From an uncultured Lachnospiraceae bacterium (lineage in GTDB: Bacteria > Bacillota > Clostridia > Lachnospirales > Lachnospiraceae), in the NCBI GenBank assembly GCA_910578405.1, contig CAJTQO010000001.1, positions 18,020-82,019 on the forward strand: 64,000 nucleotides of DNA. Direction: 5' to 3'. The notes below the pieces were generated by a model. It saw only the letters and a list, made by a program, of their open reading frames with translations. It ran no database searches and was not told the DNA's origin. This document shows positions 62,803-64,000 of this stretch, piece after piece; the stretch's first letter is position 1; every line of letters begins with the position of its first letter. The position numbers and the translations under genes are program-made.

Positions 62803-64000
62803 ATGTTAAATTATAGCAGGTACCGGAGGAATCCGGTGGTGGATTATCCGGAAAGGGAATGGCCAAACAAGGAGATTGGGAAGGCGCCTATATGGTGCAG
62901 CGTGGATTTAAGGGATGGCAACCAGGCGTTGATTGACCCGATGGTGGTGGATGAAAAGATAGAGATGTTCCAGTATTTGATAAAACTGGGATTTAAGGAG
63001 ATAGAAATCGGCTTTCCGGCTGCCAGTCAGATTGAGTTTGATTTTCTGCGTCAGTTGGTAGACCGGAAGATGATACCGGAGGATGTGGTGGTTCAGGTAT
63101 TGACCCAATGCAGGGAAGAGTTGATAGACAGGACTTTTGAAGCGATTGAGGGCTGCAGCCAGGCCATTGTCCATATCTATAATTCCACTTCCACTTTACA
63201 GAGGGATGTGGTGTTTGGGATGGAAAAGGAGGAAATTACCAATATTGCCGTACAGGGGACAAAGATGGTAAAGGAGAGGGCGGAAAAGTTTCCGGGAAAG
63301 ATTATTCTGGAGTATTCCCCGGAAAGCTTTACCGGGACAGAACTGGATTATGCTTTGGAAATATGTACGGCAGTGCAGGAAGCCTGGGGGGCGACGAAAG
63401 AGAATCCTATTATTATCAATTTGCCGTCTACAGTGGAAATGACCACGCCCAATGTATATGCGGACCGGATTGAATGGATGAACCGCCATTTCAAAAACAG
63501 GGAAAGCATTATTTTGAGTGTGCATCCTCATAATGACCGTGGGACAGGGGTTGCAAGCGCGGAGCTGTCTTTGCTGGCGGGAGCGGAACGTGTGGAAGGG
63601 ACTTTGTTTGGCAATGGGGAACGAACCGGAAATGTGGATGTGCTGAATATCGCTTATAACATGTTTTCCCAGGGGATTGATCCAAAGCTGCGGGTGGAGA
63701 AAATCAATGAAAGCATAGAAATTTATGAGCGATGCTGCAAAATGCCAGTGCATCCAAGGCATCCTTATGCCGGGAAGATGGTGTTTACCGCATTTTCCGG
63801 CTCCCATCAGGATGCCATAAACAAAGGGGTTAAGGCGATGAAGGAGCGGCAGAGTGAAATATGGCAGGTGCCTTATTTGCCGATTGACCCTGCGGACATT
63901 GGAAGGGAGTATGAACCGATTGTGCGTATTAACTCTCAGTCCGGGAAAGGCGGGGTGGCCTTTATTATGGATACTTACTTTGGCTTTAAACTGCCGAAAA
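62803..64000 (+). CDS. leuA: 2-isopropylmalate synthase (3' end outside window)
   Basis: At least 399 residues, open to the window edge. The segment WCSVDLRDGNQALIDPM holds the metal-binding Arg-Asp pair, SVHPHNDRG gives the HxH metal ligands, and LFGNGERTGNVD completes the active site. This is the long LeuA type, condensing acetyl-CoA with 2-ketoisovalerate for leucine. AGGAGG lies five bases before the ATG, directly after the 107-bp repeats. About 150 residues, including the leucine-sensing domain, should lie beyond the window. Confidence 0.93.
   Translation, partial: MLNYSRYRRNPVVDYPEREWPNKEIGKAPIWCSVDLRDGNQALIDPMVVDEKIEMFQYLIKLGFKEIEIGFPAASQIEFDFLRQLVDRKMIPEDVVVQVLTQCREELIDRTFEAIEGCSQAIVHIYNSTSTLQRDVVFGMEKEEITNIAVQGTKMVKERAEKFPGKIILEYSPESFTGTELDYALEICTAVQEAWGATKENPIIINLPSTVEMTTPNVYADRIEWMNRHFKNRESIILSVHPHNDRGTGVASAELSLLAGAERVEGTLFGNGERTGNVDVLNIAYNMFSQGIDPKLRVEKINESIEIYERCCKMPVHPRHPYAGKMVFTAFSGSHQDAINKGVKAMKERQSEIWQVPYLPIDPADIGREYEPIVRINSQSGKGGVAFIMDTYFGFKLPK

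Noticed and set aside
62476..62809. Open frames across the 107-bp repeat
   Set aside because: The unit is not a multiple of three, the products are the same segment read in different frames, and no ribosome site is present.

Overview
The window reads as chromosome of an anaerobic, spore-forming and probably flagellated member of the Clostridia, most likely Lachnospiraceae. The evidence is the gene content: a pyruvate formate-lyase system, a CwlD-type cortex amidase, MecA, a DUF1858 redox protein, an mbl-flhO-flhP flagellar cluster, YvyF, YjfB and FlxA-like proteins, and c-di-AMP enzymes. Purine-rich coding strands, strong AGGAGG ribosome sites and frequent GTG/TTG starts fit the same group. 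I cannot name a genus. I saw no tRNA, rRNA, prophage or CRISPR array.

Layout. 1-3420: end of an acyl-ACP thioesterase, CvfB-like RNA-binding protein, CPBP protease, YjfB motility protein (minus), a divergent WecG/TagA-like protein. 3592-8919: PucR/CdaR-type regulator, FtsE, FtsX, an M23 hydrolase with coiled coil (the likely FtsX partner), and an S41 protease. 9077-14145: uvrB-uvrA behind a LexA box. 14253-18745: mecA (minus), a gene-poor kilobase, a GH18 protein and cwlD. 18888-24187: xylulokinase, then a Bce-type ABC transporter whose ATPase and permease genes are pushed apart by foldback elements and an insertion-sequence remnant. 24216-27334: YdcF, sirtuin, DUF951, then rpsF-ssb-rpsR. 27461-28502 (minus): an ECF sigma factor and a membrane protein whose outer domain looks like that of FtsX. 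28775-32830: gdpP, rplI, dnaB. 33048-34685: a MerR-type protein with 22 twelve-residue repeats. 34711-43037: ferredoxin and pflA (minus), an AgrA/AgrC-like two-component system, two coiled-coil proteins, and a pyruvate formate-lyase divided into separate genes (minus). 43387-49986: DUF1858, TetR, a small self-contained transcript, an MMPL transporter and a lipoprotein with heptad repeats. 50440-53454: mbl and flagellar rod genes. 53574-62035: recD2, comF, yvyF, two unknown membrane proteins, cdaA-cdaR-glmM. 62124-64000: HPr, a 107-bp tandem repeat and the start of leuA.

How the genes fit together. FtsE, FtsX and the M23 protein form a wall-hydrolase machine; the anti-sigma-like protein 20 kb away carries a copy of the FtsX outer domain, which suggests a wall-stress circuit listening to the same partner. 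The formate-lyase body (680 residues) stops just before its glycyl-radical domain, which is encoded two genes downstream as an 82-residue protein with a Cys-bearing relative between them. CdaA, CdaR and GlmM with GdpP give both synthesis and breakdown of c-di-AMP. Repeat expansion recurs: a 36-bp coding repeat, a 22-bp repeat, a 107-bp repeat, heptads in the lipoprotein and a 31-bp duplication.

The two best candidates for something undescribed are the ECF sigma / FtsX-domain anti-sigma pair and the split formate-lyase. All calls come from reading motifs and translated sequence; no database search was run.
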